In this document: positions 36,101-46,203 of the stretch, piece after piece
How the letters are laid out: the number at the start of each line of letters is the position of its first letter
How positions within the stretch are numbered: position 1 is the stretch's first letter
Assembly: GCA_902806565.1 (NCBI GenBank)
Contig: CADCXA010000040.1
Location: forward strand, 1 to 64,000
Origin: Hypoxylon rubiginosum
Taxonomy: Eukaryota; Ascomycota; Sordariomycetes; Xylariales; Hypoxylaceae
Direction of reading: 5' to 3'
DNA length: 64,000 nt
Notes under the pieces: generated by a model
The model's database searches: none
What the model was told of the DNA's origin: nothing
What the model saw: the letters and a program-made list of their open reading frames with translations, nothing else
Position numbers and translations under genes: made by a program

Positions 36101-36515
36101 ACAGTAGTGCGGCTGGGCGCCGTAGCTACCGTCGTACCATGCGGTATCCGTGCAAGCTCTGCGTGCAGTCTTACCAGCTTGCTCGGAGGATTGACCCGCT
36201 TTCGGGGAGCGACCAAGTTGGCAAGGTTGGGGTCTTTTCGTTACCATGTCCGGTCTGGAAGCACCGAAGACACGGCCGACGAAGGAAGCAAACGAGCAAG
36301 CAAGCAAGCAAGGGGAGGCTGAGCTTAGCTGCGATTTACGCCGAAATTACGGGATCAGGGTGGTTGTGCGGAGAAGAGACTCCATGTGCATACGATACGA
36401 TGATACTAGGCTACGTATGTACATATATGACAAGTTTCTTGCTACAGTAAGGGATTCAGGCTCTCGGCTCTCATGTAGACCTATCCTTCGCCCGACCAGC
36501 TGGTTCTGTGACAAC

Positions 36516-38487
36516 TCAAAACGTGCTTGTCGCTAATCGACTCGCAGCGTTCCTGGCATCTACGCGGTCCTCATCATCTTCTTCGGTAAGGCCGGGCAAT
36601 CCTGCATTGATCCCGCTACTGCTGAGCGCCCTGGACCCTGGCCGCTGTCCGTTCTCGCCGTCGTCTTCCTCGGCGACATTGGACATGAAACTCCCCGACA
36701 TGCTCCTATCAGTGCGCCGAGGGACGCCGCTCCAGGAATCGCCCTTGGGTCCCTGGCTTACTGCGACACTTGCGCGCCTGACTGTTGGATGAGCTTCGCG
36801 TCCCAGTCGGCTCAAGCCACCCGAAGCGTCGATGGCTCTGATATCGGGCCGAACGCTCTCCAGGAGTGCGAGGGAGCGCCTCTCGGCTTCGATTTCGCGC
36901 GTAACGAACTCTCGAATGCTCAGGCGCAGGTCTGCAGCAGTTCTGGCAAACCATTTGCGCCGTTCTTGCACCAGGTTTTGCGTAACCCGAGAGGTCTTTT
37001 GGGCTAGCTCTAGCTCAGCGTGTCTCGCTTCATCGAGTGCCGCGATTGCCTCGTCAACCTTCTCGCGCCGCACCGTCGAATTCGCTCGTAGTCTATCTGC
37101 CGCATTAAGCTTGCTTCGTGTACTCTCCTGGGCTTGTAAAAACTCTCGGATCAGGAGTTGCCTATTTGTCAGGGTCTCCTTAACGATGAACGCATCCTGC
37201 GAATGATACTGAAACGGATCACCAAGGGTCGTTGCCTCGGCAGTAGCCTGAGCTGCATGATAATCGCCTACCGTCTGCACAATCTTGCCAAGTTTCCGGT
37301 ACGCATTCGCAAGGCCTTGATGCGGCTCCTGGATGTTCATTCCGCCAAGTTTGACCCCGAAATCGGACTCTGATAGCCCCAACCCTATTACCCTGTCAAC
37401 CTTTGTATTTTACCTTAAATATATATATATATTGAAAAAACGAAAAAAAAGGGAGATCAGAGTAAATAGGTAGAATACCTCTTCGAGACTTCACAAGTCG
37501 GTCGACCTTGTGTCCCGCATCCATGGAACCTAAATAGAACAATTTCACTATCGGTCGTGCTTCGGACAACTCGGGGGTATCGTCGGGAGGTGGTGCGAAC
37601 TGCTTCAACACCTTTCTTCGAACGCCAGTTGCGGGTTGCTTCTTCTTGACCATAGGGCTATATCCAAAATCGCTCTCAACGAATAAAACCATTTCGTCGT
37701 CTCTCATGAGCACCTCGTTGCCGCACACATAGTTGAACCATCTCTGCATGAGCGCCTTAACTCTCGTCTCGTCCTCGTCAGTGCCGGCGCCAGCCGAGGT
37801 GACAGACGGCGGTACCGCTGGGACCATGGCATCGGGGTTAGCAGACACTAAATGCTCGGCAAGCTTGACAAATTCGGAATGTAGGCGGCGAACGTCGCGA
37901 AATTGGGTGGTTCTGAATTTAGGTATATTTGTCTATGACACGTTAGCATCGCTATCTACCTAGCTGATGGCTCGTTCAAGTTGAGGACTTACGTGTACAT
38001 CGAATCTTAAGATGGGATCTTTACGACCCGTTCGCTCTAGTCCCGTAATCTTAGCTTGCAATTTGTATTGAGGGCCCCTCGGTCTTTGAGGTTGTTGTTC
38101 GCGCCCTGGTGACGGGCCAGGTCCCGCGGGGGGGTTCCCACGCGCCTGTTCAGATGGCTGGGGTGCGCCCGTCTGCTGCTCGTCTGCGTCGGTTCCAAGG
38201 TCAGACTGTTGCGAAGGCGCGGCTTGCTCCGAGGGGTCGTAAGCAGTCGTAGAAGCTGTACTGCTAGCAGTGCCTGGGCGTCTGAAGGCATTGACACCCG
38301 GATCTTCCTGAGAAAACACGTTGCTAGAGTCCTGAGCCACGTATTGGTAGGGGGAAGAGGGCGGTTGTTGGTTGCCTAGAGAGCTGAAAGTAGACTCGTT
38401 GCGACGTGGTGAAGCGGGCGGTGATGATCCCCAAGGGGACGCAGCGGCCGGGTGCTCATCATCGGTTATCGAAGAGCGATAATCCAT
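36516..38487 (-). CDS. VPS17: Vps17-like retromer sorting nexin (PX-BAR)
   Basis: Vps17 pairs with Vps5 as the membrane-bending half of retromer, recycling cargo from endosomes to Golgi. Three exons: 37993-38487, 37479-37932 and 36516-37384, 605 residues. The N terminus (1-140) is disordered, rich in P, S, Q. A PX domain follows at about 141-265, crossing the first splice (QYKLQAKITGLERTG, then TNIPKFRTTQFRDVRRLH). After LFYLGSMDAGHKVDRLVKSRR comes GLGLSESDFGVKLGGMNIQE and a long charged helical BAR region to about 540. The tail is acidic and low in complexity. Splices: GTAAGT...GCTAACG...CATAG and GTATTC...AATAG; the second intron holds poly-T and (TA)n. Start ATG 38487 is the first in frame. 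It is divergent from MEF2 with 639 bp between. Confidence 0.9.
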
Positions 38488-39126
38488 TGTGTTCTAACCG
38501 AGACTAGGAGCTAGAGAAAAGAAAGGCTGGTAGAAGTCGACCCAAATATATGTAGCAGCAATAGGGTACTTGTTGCGCATTGGTGGTTGCATTCCAGGAA
38601 AAAGCGCCAGGGCAATGATGTTCAGATTTGAGAACCAATACTCGATGTCAATGGATTGATCGAAGTTTCAAGGGCTTAGAGTTACTTGTGATTCGGCGAG
38701 GACTCAGAGTTCTACACAAAGTAATAGAATCCAGAGGTCGGTTGGCTGGCTGCCTTCTGGAAATCATCATCAGTGGAGAACGTGAACACCTGGAGGAGTT
38801 GGCCCGTGCACGATTGAGCCTACCTACAACCTTGGAGGCTGGGCTGGCAGGCTGGCTGGCAGCTGGCTAGGGACTTACCTAATACCCGACTGCCTACCTT
38901 TTTTTTCTCATTCTTTTTTTATACATACCTACATGTACCTCATATGTACATGTTTATGGGTTACACAAACTACATACGTACCTTAAAATACATGTATGCA
39001 GTAACGAAAGCTCTCCAATTCACCCGAAACCAACCGCAATGAAGGAACCTTGCGAAAACCTGTTCCTTGGCTAACCACACACCAAGTAATAAAGTAGTGG
39101 ATGTCTCCTTGCTACAGTCTACGGGT
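38488..39126. promoter_or_regulatory. Divergent promoter between VPS17 and MEF2
   Basis: Contains a GGCTGGCAGGCTGGC imperfect repeat at about 38837-38872, a T-rich run at 38899-38920 and TACATGTACCTCATATGTAC words at 38931-38955. Either gene could use these; no known binding site is claimed. Confidence 0.4.
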
Positions 39127-41754
39127 ATGAGCTTATTCGCACTTACGTGCCGAGCTCCCTCTAGGTACTCTGGGCTGGTTAGACTATCGCCGTTATATTC
39201 GAGGCACTATGGCGGTACATACTTCAGCGTCAGGCGGGTCTCAACTCATCCCACTTCTCATACCGATAATGGAATTCGCTATGTGCGAAATATAGGTATC
39301 ATCGCCCATGTCGATGCAGTAGGTCTCTCACGGGTATAGCTGTTTTGGGCGGGTTAGAATGCATTTCTCACCAGAATATCCAGGGGAAAACAACCACCAC
39401 AGAGCAGATGCTCTACAACTGTGGAGCCTTGAAGCACGCTGGGAGTAAGTTGTTAGCTATAGTTGCACCAAGTAAAAACACACAATACTGGCGACTCACT
39501 ACTCCTCCGTGCCTGAACATTCAACTGATGGTAAGCCCTAGATGTTGACCACGGAGATACCGTTACCGATTTCTTGCCTATGGAAAGGCAGAGAGGAATC
39601 ACAATCCAATCTGCCGCAATCACATTCAACTGGCCACCCAAGGAGCGTCTTAATCTCGACGGCCAACAGCACGTTATCAACTTGATTGATACCCCTGGTC
39701 ATGTGGATTTTAGATTCGAGGTTGAGCGTTGCATGCACATCCTCGATGGAGCCATCTGCGTCATTGACGGTGTCGAGGGCGTTGAGGCGCATACCGAGCG
39801 AGTCTGGTCATCCGCCCAGGAGTTCAAAGTGCCGAGGATCGTTTTCGTCAACAAGCTCGACCGTGACGGTGCTTCCTTCAAGAAGTCCGTCCAGGACGTT
39901 GGATTGAAACTTAACGGGATGCCCTTGGTCTGCCAGATACCCTGGTGGAATAAAGAGACCATTCGAGGCGTAGTTGATGTCATCGGTCGTTGCGTAGTTA
40001 GCTGGGCGGGCACCAAAGATACCCCCGAGGAACTATCTAAAATATCACTCGAGGGCACTATTAAGGACGAGACTGAACGGGCGAGAGAGACACTAATTGA
40101 GCAGCTTTGTGAAAGGGACGACGAACTCCTCGAGTTATGGACTACTCAAGGGAAAGACCTGTCTGAAGCAGCCATCAGAGCAGCCATCCGTCGTGTCATC
40201 AACGACGGCGAAGGTTCCCTGATACCTGTCTTTGCGGGCTCCAGCTTGAAGAATATCGGTGTCGCTTCCTTGCTCGACGCAGTCACAGACTATTTACCCA
40301 GCCCTTTAGATCGTCCCGAGCTCGAGGTCCGCGTCGGGCGGATGCACAAACCTCTTAGCCATGCTCTTCAGCCCCCCCAATCTTCGGGAAAGCTTCAACG
40401 GCATGATGTAGCTCTTGCTTCGGTTTTCAAGGTGGTCAACGACCCTCGCCGAGGAATGCTCACTTTTGTGCGAGTTTACCATGGTGTCCTTAAGAAAAAC
40501 GCGCCCATGTGGAATGCTAGCCTGCAGCAATTCGAAAGACCGCTTAGTATGTTGCAGATATCTGCGGCACAAACCATCGAGATACCATACTTATCTCCGG
40601 GGCAGATAGGGGCAATCACGGGCCTAAAGGCAGCAAGGACTGGCGATACATTGCTAAGTTTCGGCTCCAGTAATAAAGCACCGCAAACACATTTCGCAAT
40701 TATACAGGTGCGGCCACCTGAAATACCTCCCGCCGTGGCTTTTATCGTTCTAGACGCGTATAGCCCAACTGGTGCTAAGGCTCTTGAGGCAGCCCTAGAC
40801 AGTCTTTCCAGAGAAGACCCTAGTTTACGGTGGTCCAAGGATGAGAAGACGGAGCAATATACGCTTTCTGGAATGGGTAAGCTTCACTTGGAAGTCGCAC
40901 GCGATCGCCTTGAGAGCCACTACAAGGCTGAGGCGTACTGGGGTGCTATTTCAGTTGACTATAAGGAGTGCTTGACCGTACCGACGGCCCTTCACCGAAC
41001 GGTATTTGACAAGGTAGTGGCCGGAAAAGCCGGTAAGGCAGCCTGCTCAGTCGTTATTGAACCCCTTGAGGATTATCATCGCGATTCATTATCGGGGCCC
41101 TACCTTGAGCGAGACGGAAACATTGTTCAAGTTGAATTTCCGCGAGAGGATCTCGTGTCCAGTATCGAGACGACAAGGCAGCAGCTTGTGAATGGGGTCA
41201 TTTCGGCACTTGCAAGAGGCCCTCGCCGCAATTCACCGATGCACAAGTGCCTTGTTACAGTCACATACGACGCCACGGTTGATTCTTTCGGACCGACCAC
41301 TGGCGCCCACCTCGTTGGTGCTGCGAACATCGCAGTCAGATCAGCCCTCAAGGAGGCATACCAACAAGGAACCGTCGGTATCCTAGAGCCGGTTATGCGG
41401 GTTACGATTGTCTGCCCTGAGGTGACGGCTGGCGCAGTTCAGCATGATCTGCATTCGGTCCGTGGAGGTCACGTTCTCGAAGTCAAGGACATGCAAGAGA
41501 CGACGGCCCGAGAGGGTGGGCCTATCGACGCCTCAGATATTTACGCGCCGCCTGATCCCTACGAGTTCCAGACCACGTTACGGGAGACACTGAAAGGTCG
41601 GCTGCGGATGCTCGAGATTACTGCGCGGGTCCCTTTCGTCGAGATGCTTGATTATGATACCCATCTTCGCAGCAAGACTCAGGGCCGGCATACCTTGACG
41701 ATGGCCTTAGATACCTTTGAAAGGGTAACCGGCCCAAGAGAAAAGTCTCTCTAA
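39127..41754 (+). CDS. MEF2: Mitochondrial elongation factor G2 / ribosome-recycling GTPase
   Basis: EF-G2mt acts with mitochondrial ribosome-recycling factor to split ribosomes after translation, in the matrix. Three exons: 39127-39318, 39384-39444 and 39542-41754, 821 residues. The first ~50 residues are rich in R and S with few acids, fitting a mitochondrial presequence. G motifs are AHVDAGKTTTTE (P-loop, 60-71), RGITIQSAAITFNWP, DTPGHVDF and NKLDRDGA; the FNWP after the switch region points to MEF2, not MEF1. Later domains II-V run to the end (GMGKLHLEV, then LVGAANIAVRSALKEAYQQG). The first intron falls inside the P-loop codons (DA/GKT), the second after HAG, restoring GNVDHGDTVTDFLP. 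ATG 39127 is the first in frame. Confidence 0.93.
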
Positions 41755-42747
41755 CACCTATTTGGTGGCTGAGGGGCTGAGGGGTTGAGTCATGTTTTGC
41801 TGCTAGGTTGAAGCGACAAGCAGTCGAGAGACAAAAGTTGAACAGCGGTGAAGCTATATCACACTGATGAATATATGGATAATTTGACTATTCTCAACTA
41901 TCTATTTAAGCAGGCTAACGGTATAAATACGCAGCGTGCATATTCAATTTTACATATTCACTTTTAAACGTATCAAGAGATATCTACGAGGAGTCTTCAC
42001 CGAATTTTATATCAGGCGGAGCTAGCATACTTCCAGTCCTCCAAATGCAAGATACTGCCACAGGGTCTCAACTAACAATGCAGGACCGAGTGTAGCAACA
42101 CAGTGTAGCGAGTTTACCGTTGGCAGTGTTGGCAGTGTTGGCTATGTGGCTTTGCACTTTGCCTGGCGGCCACGGGCCTTCTGGCTGCGAAATTGACCGT
42201 AACCGGTGTGGACAAGGGGGGCCTGAAACACGACTTAGATGTACGTGTAGATAAAATAATTCACGGAGAGATGGCCCTTCACCAATAAGGTCGCCGGCAA
42301 ACAGCCTAGCAGTCAAAAGTAAAGGCTGATGCCTGAAGCTACCTAGGTACGGTCCGGTTGGTGGCCCTTGGTTGGTTGCCCTGGTTGGCTGCCGCTTCCC
42401 GTAGCGGATCGGTATAGCACGCAGCACGCGGCACACGGCACATAGCCATCGTTGAGGCGCCAGCCTTGATGTGACCGAATAGTTTCATTTGCAGAGCGGC
42501 AAGAAATATTACAACAGCCGGCATCTAATCCTGGCACAGCACGTCGCATGGTCACAGTACGAGTACGGTACCAAGTATCCCCACGCTCATGGTGTTCGTT
42601 TACGAGGTACCTACTTTACTCGCCCAGACTTTTCCTTTCATAATTCATATTTAATACGTCTCGCCTTCTGGGGAAGAAAAGAAAAAAGAACATCTTTCCC
42701 GTCCATCATCATCCATCCGCTCAACTTTCTGACCAAGCAACATCAAC
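41755..42747. other. Intergenic, 1.0 kb
   Basis: Lies between MEF2 and the dynamin gene on the same strand. It includes TTGGCAGTGTTGGCAG direct repeats at about 42119-42140 and GGTTGG/GGCCCTTGG repeats at 42355-42395. A CT-rich leader precedes the dynamin ATG. No gene or RNA recognised. Confidence 0.45.
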
Positions 42748-45467
42748 ATGGGTAGCATCGCGGGTAATGCCGCCTTCAATGAACAGGCAAAGCCTGGAAA
42801 CCTCTCCATTCTGACCAAGGTCGACAAGCTACGTGAGCTCATCGGAACGAAGGTTGCCTTACCTCAGGTACGTCACCCAAGACGTTGATCGAATATAAGA
42901 AAAACTGCAAGACACTGACCAGTGAAAGCTCGTCGTCGTGGGAGATCAGTCGTCGGGAAAGAGTTCAGTGCTCGAGGGCCTGACAGGCTTCGGTTTCCCT
43001 CGAGATGCTGAACTCTGCACCCGCTACGCGACACAGATCACCTGTCGCAGAGAGGCCGAAGAGAGCATATATGTTTCCATAATTCCTCACGCCGACGCGG
43101 CTCAATATGAGCAGGAACGGGCTAAGAAGTTCCACAAAAAATTAAAGGAGATGACTCCCGAGAGCCTCGCTCAGCTATTCAAAGAGGTCCGTCGTTATCA
43201 TGCCGCATAGGCGTCGCACCGCGTATGTACAAGTTCTACTAAACACTGCATTTATAGGCAAACGAGGCCATGGGGATTAGGAGTTCCACGAAGTCCACCG
43301 GCCCTGATGGTTCTACTCTTTCGGCATTCAGCGAACACATACTCAAGATCGAGAAGCTCGGTCCAAGAGTAAGGCCCATTCTATAGTAGGAACCTATAGG
43401 ATTGGGGGATGAATTGTTAACCTAGCGCAATAGGAGGATCACTTTACCGTCATTGACGTGCCCGGTATCTTCCGCAATGAGACCGAAGGTGAGGGTCAAC
43501 TTGCTACTCACTTTACTGACTAACTCCATAGAAACAAGATGTTAACAAGGTCACCAGGCGTTACGACCGAAGCGGACATGGAGCTTGTTATGAACATGGT
43601 GAAGAAATATAGTAGGTCCCGTTTCTATTTGTACTCCAGCACGCAACTGTTTACTGACAGCATCATGTAGTGAAGGACACTAGGACCATGTAAGAACCTG
43701 TCCCTTTCAGCCAGTAGGACGACAGAGCGTTCCTAATCTAATGCCGTCGTGCCGTCCTGATACTTATCCAGCATATTGGCGATTATGCCCAGCAATGTAG
43801 ACCCAGCTACGCAAGAGATATTGAAGTTGGCGAAGAAAGCCGATCCCGACATGACAAGAACAATGGCCGTCCTCACGAAGCCAGACCTGGCAATCGAGAG
43901 TACAATACAGCGAATTGCCATCGATCACGTCATAGGAAAACGGAACGATCTACTCCTAGGCTATTACATTGTTAAGAACCGCGGCCCTGACGACGCGAAC
44001 ATGACTCTCGAACAAGGTCAGGCCGACGAGCGTAAGTTCTTCTCCAACGCGCCTTGGTCTGTTCTGCAAAGTACAGGGAAGGCTGGCATAACAACTTTGA
44101 GAAAGCGTGTTCATGACCTCCTCGCCGATCTGATCAAGAAGGAATTCCCCAAACTGAAAGCAGACGTCGCGAAGGAGCTGTTGACTTTGAAATCCCAGCT
44201 CGACAAGATGGGCCCCTCGAGAAGCGACCAGCACACCCAGAGGGCATACCTCAATAAAATGAGTGAGGAGTTCCAAACATTGGCTCGGGATGCCCTGAAC
44301 GCGTACTACACTGGCAACCCAATTTTCGATGAAAAGCACCAGTTTCGACTCATCACTCGTGTCGTCGAGGCTAGCGAGAAGTACTCGGATATCATGTCGA
44401 AAAATGGTCATACGCGTCCATTCGCAAGCGATCAAGAGCCTCGCAAGAAGGATGTGAAACAGAACAAGCTACCTCCTTCTACTCCCCCCCCTCCCCCTGA
44501 CGCCCCTGACGATCCTGACAACTGCGAACTGTTTGAGCACAACGATTACCACGACTTAGAGGAGATTTTCGACGCAGCGGATACCATTATGCCTAGGCCG
44601 AGCGGCGAAGACGACATTTTCGAGTATATTGAAAGGGTATACAGAGATAGCCGCGGGCAGGATCTTGGAACGGTAAGTCGGAACGATAAGCTAAGGTAAA
44701 ATCTGGCTAATAACCATCGTTCCTACTAGTTCCGCGGTGCCCTCGTGTCTACTATGTTCAAGGAACAGTCTAAGAAATGGAAGCACATTACGCTATCATT
44801 TGTGAGCGGAATCATAGTCGCTGTCCATCGCTTTATCGTCGAGGCTATTGCAGATATCTGCCCCGACACCCGGGTGCGTGACGAGCTGTGGAACGGATAT
44901 CTCCTTGAGGAGCTTCAGGTATCTTATCGCAGAGCCATGGACCATGCGAAATTCCTGCTCGAAATTGAGCGCGAAGGGATCCCTTTGACACTCAACCATT
45001 ACTTTAACGAGAACGTTCAGAAAGCCCAGGATAGTCGTTTTGTGGCGGCTATGGAACAGCTTGGAACTCCTGGAACACTCCCAGTGAAGGATTCACAAGG
45101 CCTCGACACTGCCAATGTTCAAAGTGGTATTTTCTTGAGCAAGGCTCAGCTGAAAAACCACTCGTTCAACATGGGGAATTCGGATCAGGTTCGAGAGCAG
45201 ATGCATGATGTGCTTAAGAGCTACTACAAAGTCTCTCGAAAGCGATTCGTCGACGTTGTCTGTCAACAGGCTATTGATTACTATCTACTGCGAGGAGAGG
45301 GAAGTCCACTTAAAATATTCAGCACCCAGATGGTACTAAGCCTCAACGAGGTCCAGTTGGACATGATTGCTGCTGAGGACGCACCTGTGAAGCTGGGTAG
45401 AGAAAAGTTGGGGCGAGACATCAAGAACTTTGAGGAGGCATTGAAGGTACTGAAAGGCTCGAGTTGA
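42748..45467 (+). CDS. Dynamin-family large GTPase (Mx/Vps1-like)
   Basis: A membrane-remodelling GTPase; fungi have several such paralogues beyond Vps1 and Dnm1, and the exact membrane is unknown. Eight exons, all in phase: 42748-42867, 42929-43186, 43258-43368, 43434-43488, 43558-43611, 43671-43689, 43772-44672 and 44730-45467, giving 751 residues. Motifs: P-loop GDQSSGKSS (45-53), DVPG (171-174), TKPD (241-244), IMPSNVDPATQEILKLAKKA after the switch. The stalk follows, with a low-complexity insert (PPSTPPPPPDAPDDPDN) and a GTPase effector domain at about 659-751. No PH domain. Exon 6 is only 19 nt. In intron 4 the acceptor CACCAG was chosen because an earlier CATAG would bring a stop in frame. 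Confidence 0.9.
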
Positions 45468-46203
45468 TTTATGTTATGCGTTTGTATTTGCAAGTCGGAA
45501 TAATTAGATCGCGATGACGACTTTTCTTCTAGTGATAGTCTCACCGGGTAGTCTTTTTTTTTTTTGAGTCGGATAGAAAATGCAACTGGCAAAGGTCGCC
45601 TAGCACTCGGTTAAGGATGTTTCATTATATCGTCCTTCCCATTAACCCCATCTTAGATGTTACGAATCGTGTCAAGTTTGGAAGTAGTACGTACCCACAC
45701 GCAGGTTGGGCACAATAAGACGAATGCCTAGGCCATACATGTCGGCGTTTCCTTCTACAGCACAGGTTGCCATAGCGGAGTTGGCGAGTGAGGGTGGCCG
45801 TCGCGTACGGCAGAAAGAGACTCCATAAGCAGGCAAGGAGATGATGTTATATCTCAAAGGACGCTGGCTGTGAGTGGCCAACTAGAAATACTAGAAATGA
45901 GGGATTAGCGCATATGATTTTTCAATGCATCGATATGTGCATTTATATTAAAAAAAGGCTAAAAACTAAAAGCTTTGGTGGGCAGGCTGGCAGGTGGGTT
46001 GGTGGGGCGTTAGGATATGCAAGGCGGTGGGGGGTTTGGTGGGCAGGTGGGGAAAGCTAAAAGCTTAGGTACTGGCAGAGCTTAGTAGAATCTAAAAACT
46101 TTCTAACGTAAACTATACCTTTTTATGCGACAAAGTTCTACTCATATATTCTACTTCTACTCGACAACAACTCAACCTAAACAGCGTCTCTTGACAATCG
46201 AGA
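45468..46203. other. Intergenic with G-rich tract
   Basis: Holds the gene relic listed separately, poly-T near 45550-45564, and a G-rich stretch at 45976-46055 with repeated TGGTGGGCAGG words flanked by AAAGCTTTGG and AAAGCTTAGG. It should also contain the NCL1 promoter. Confidence 0.45.
45672..45881 (-). pseudogene. Possible relic of a fungal membrane-protein N terminus
   Basis: The minus strand encodes MATCAVEGNADMYGLGIRL within a 69-residue frame. This closely resembles the opening of a large group of uncharacterised fungal multi-pass proteins (pattern C..xGNxDxYGLGIRxGxYLQW, from memory). After GIRL the expected hydrophobic helix is missing and the frame stops 14 residues later. Only about 200 bp remain before the dynamin 3' end, so there is no room for the rest. 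Either a truncated gene or a chance match; no splice path to a longer product found. Confidence 0.35.

Larger units (their letters stand above)
30578..36515. other. Gene-poor region of simple repeats, 5.9 kb
   Basis: No gene with a convincing start, splice pattern and recognisable protein. It holds a (TACA)n tract, an ACACCCAG minisatellite, a C31 run, an AGCAGCTTAGC array and many TACATGTA/TAGGTA words (separate entries). Two stretches read somewhat like coding sequence: about 34141-34265 (+), containing GVPYGTVLILARVDGSSKDE in one frame before a stop, and a short start at about 34672 (MAPYPYPQDRASTIRHLGLG). I cannot join them into a gene; they may be relics of one. Confidence 0.5.

Noticed and set aside
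43489..43557. Alternative dynamin intron-4 acceptor at CATAG near 43531
   Set aside because: It would read into an in-frame TAA within four codons; CACCAG at 43557 gives the expected GVTTEADMELV.
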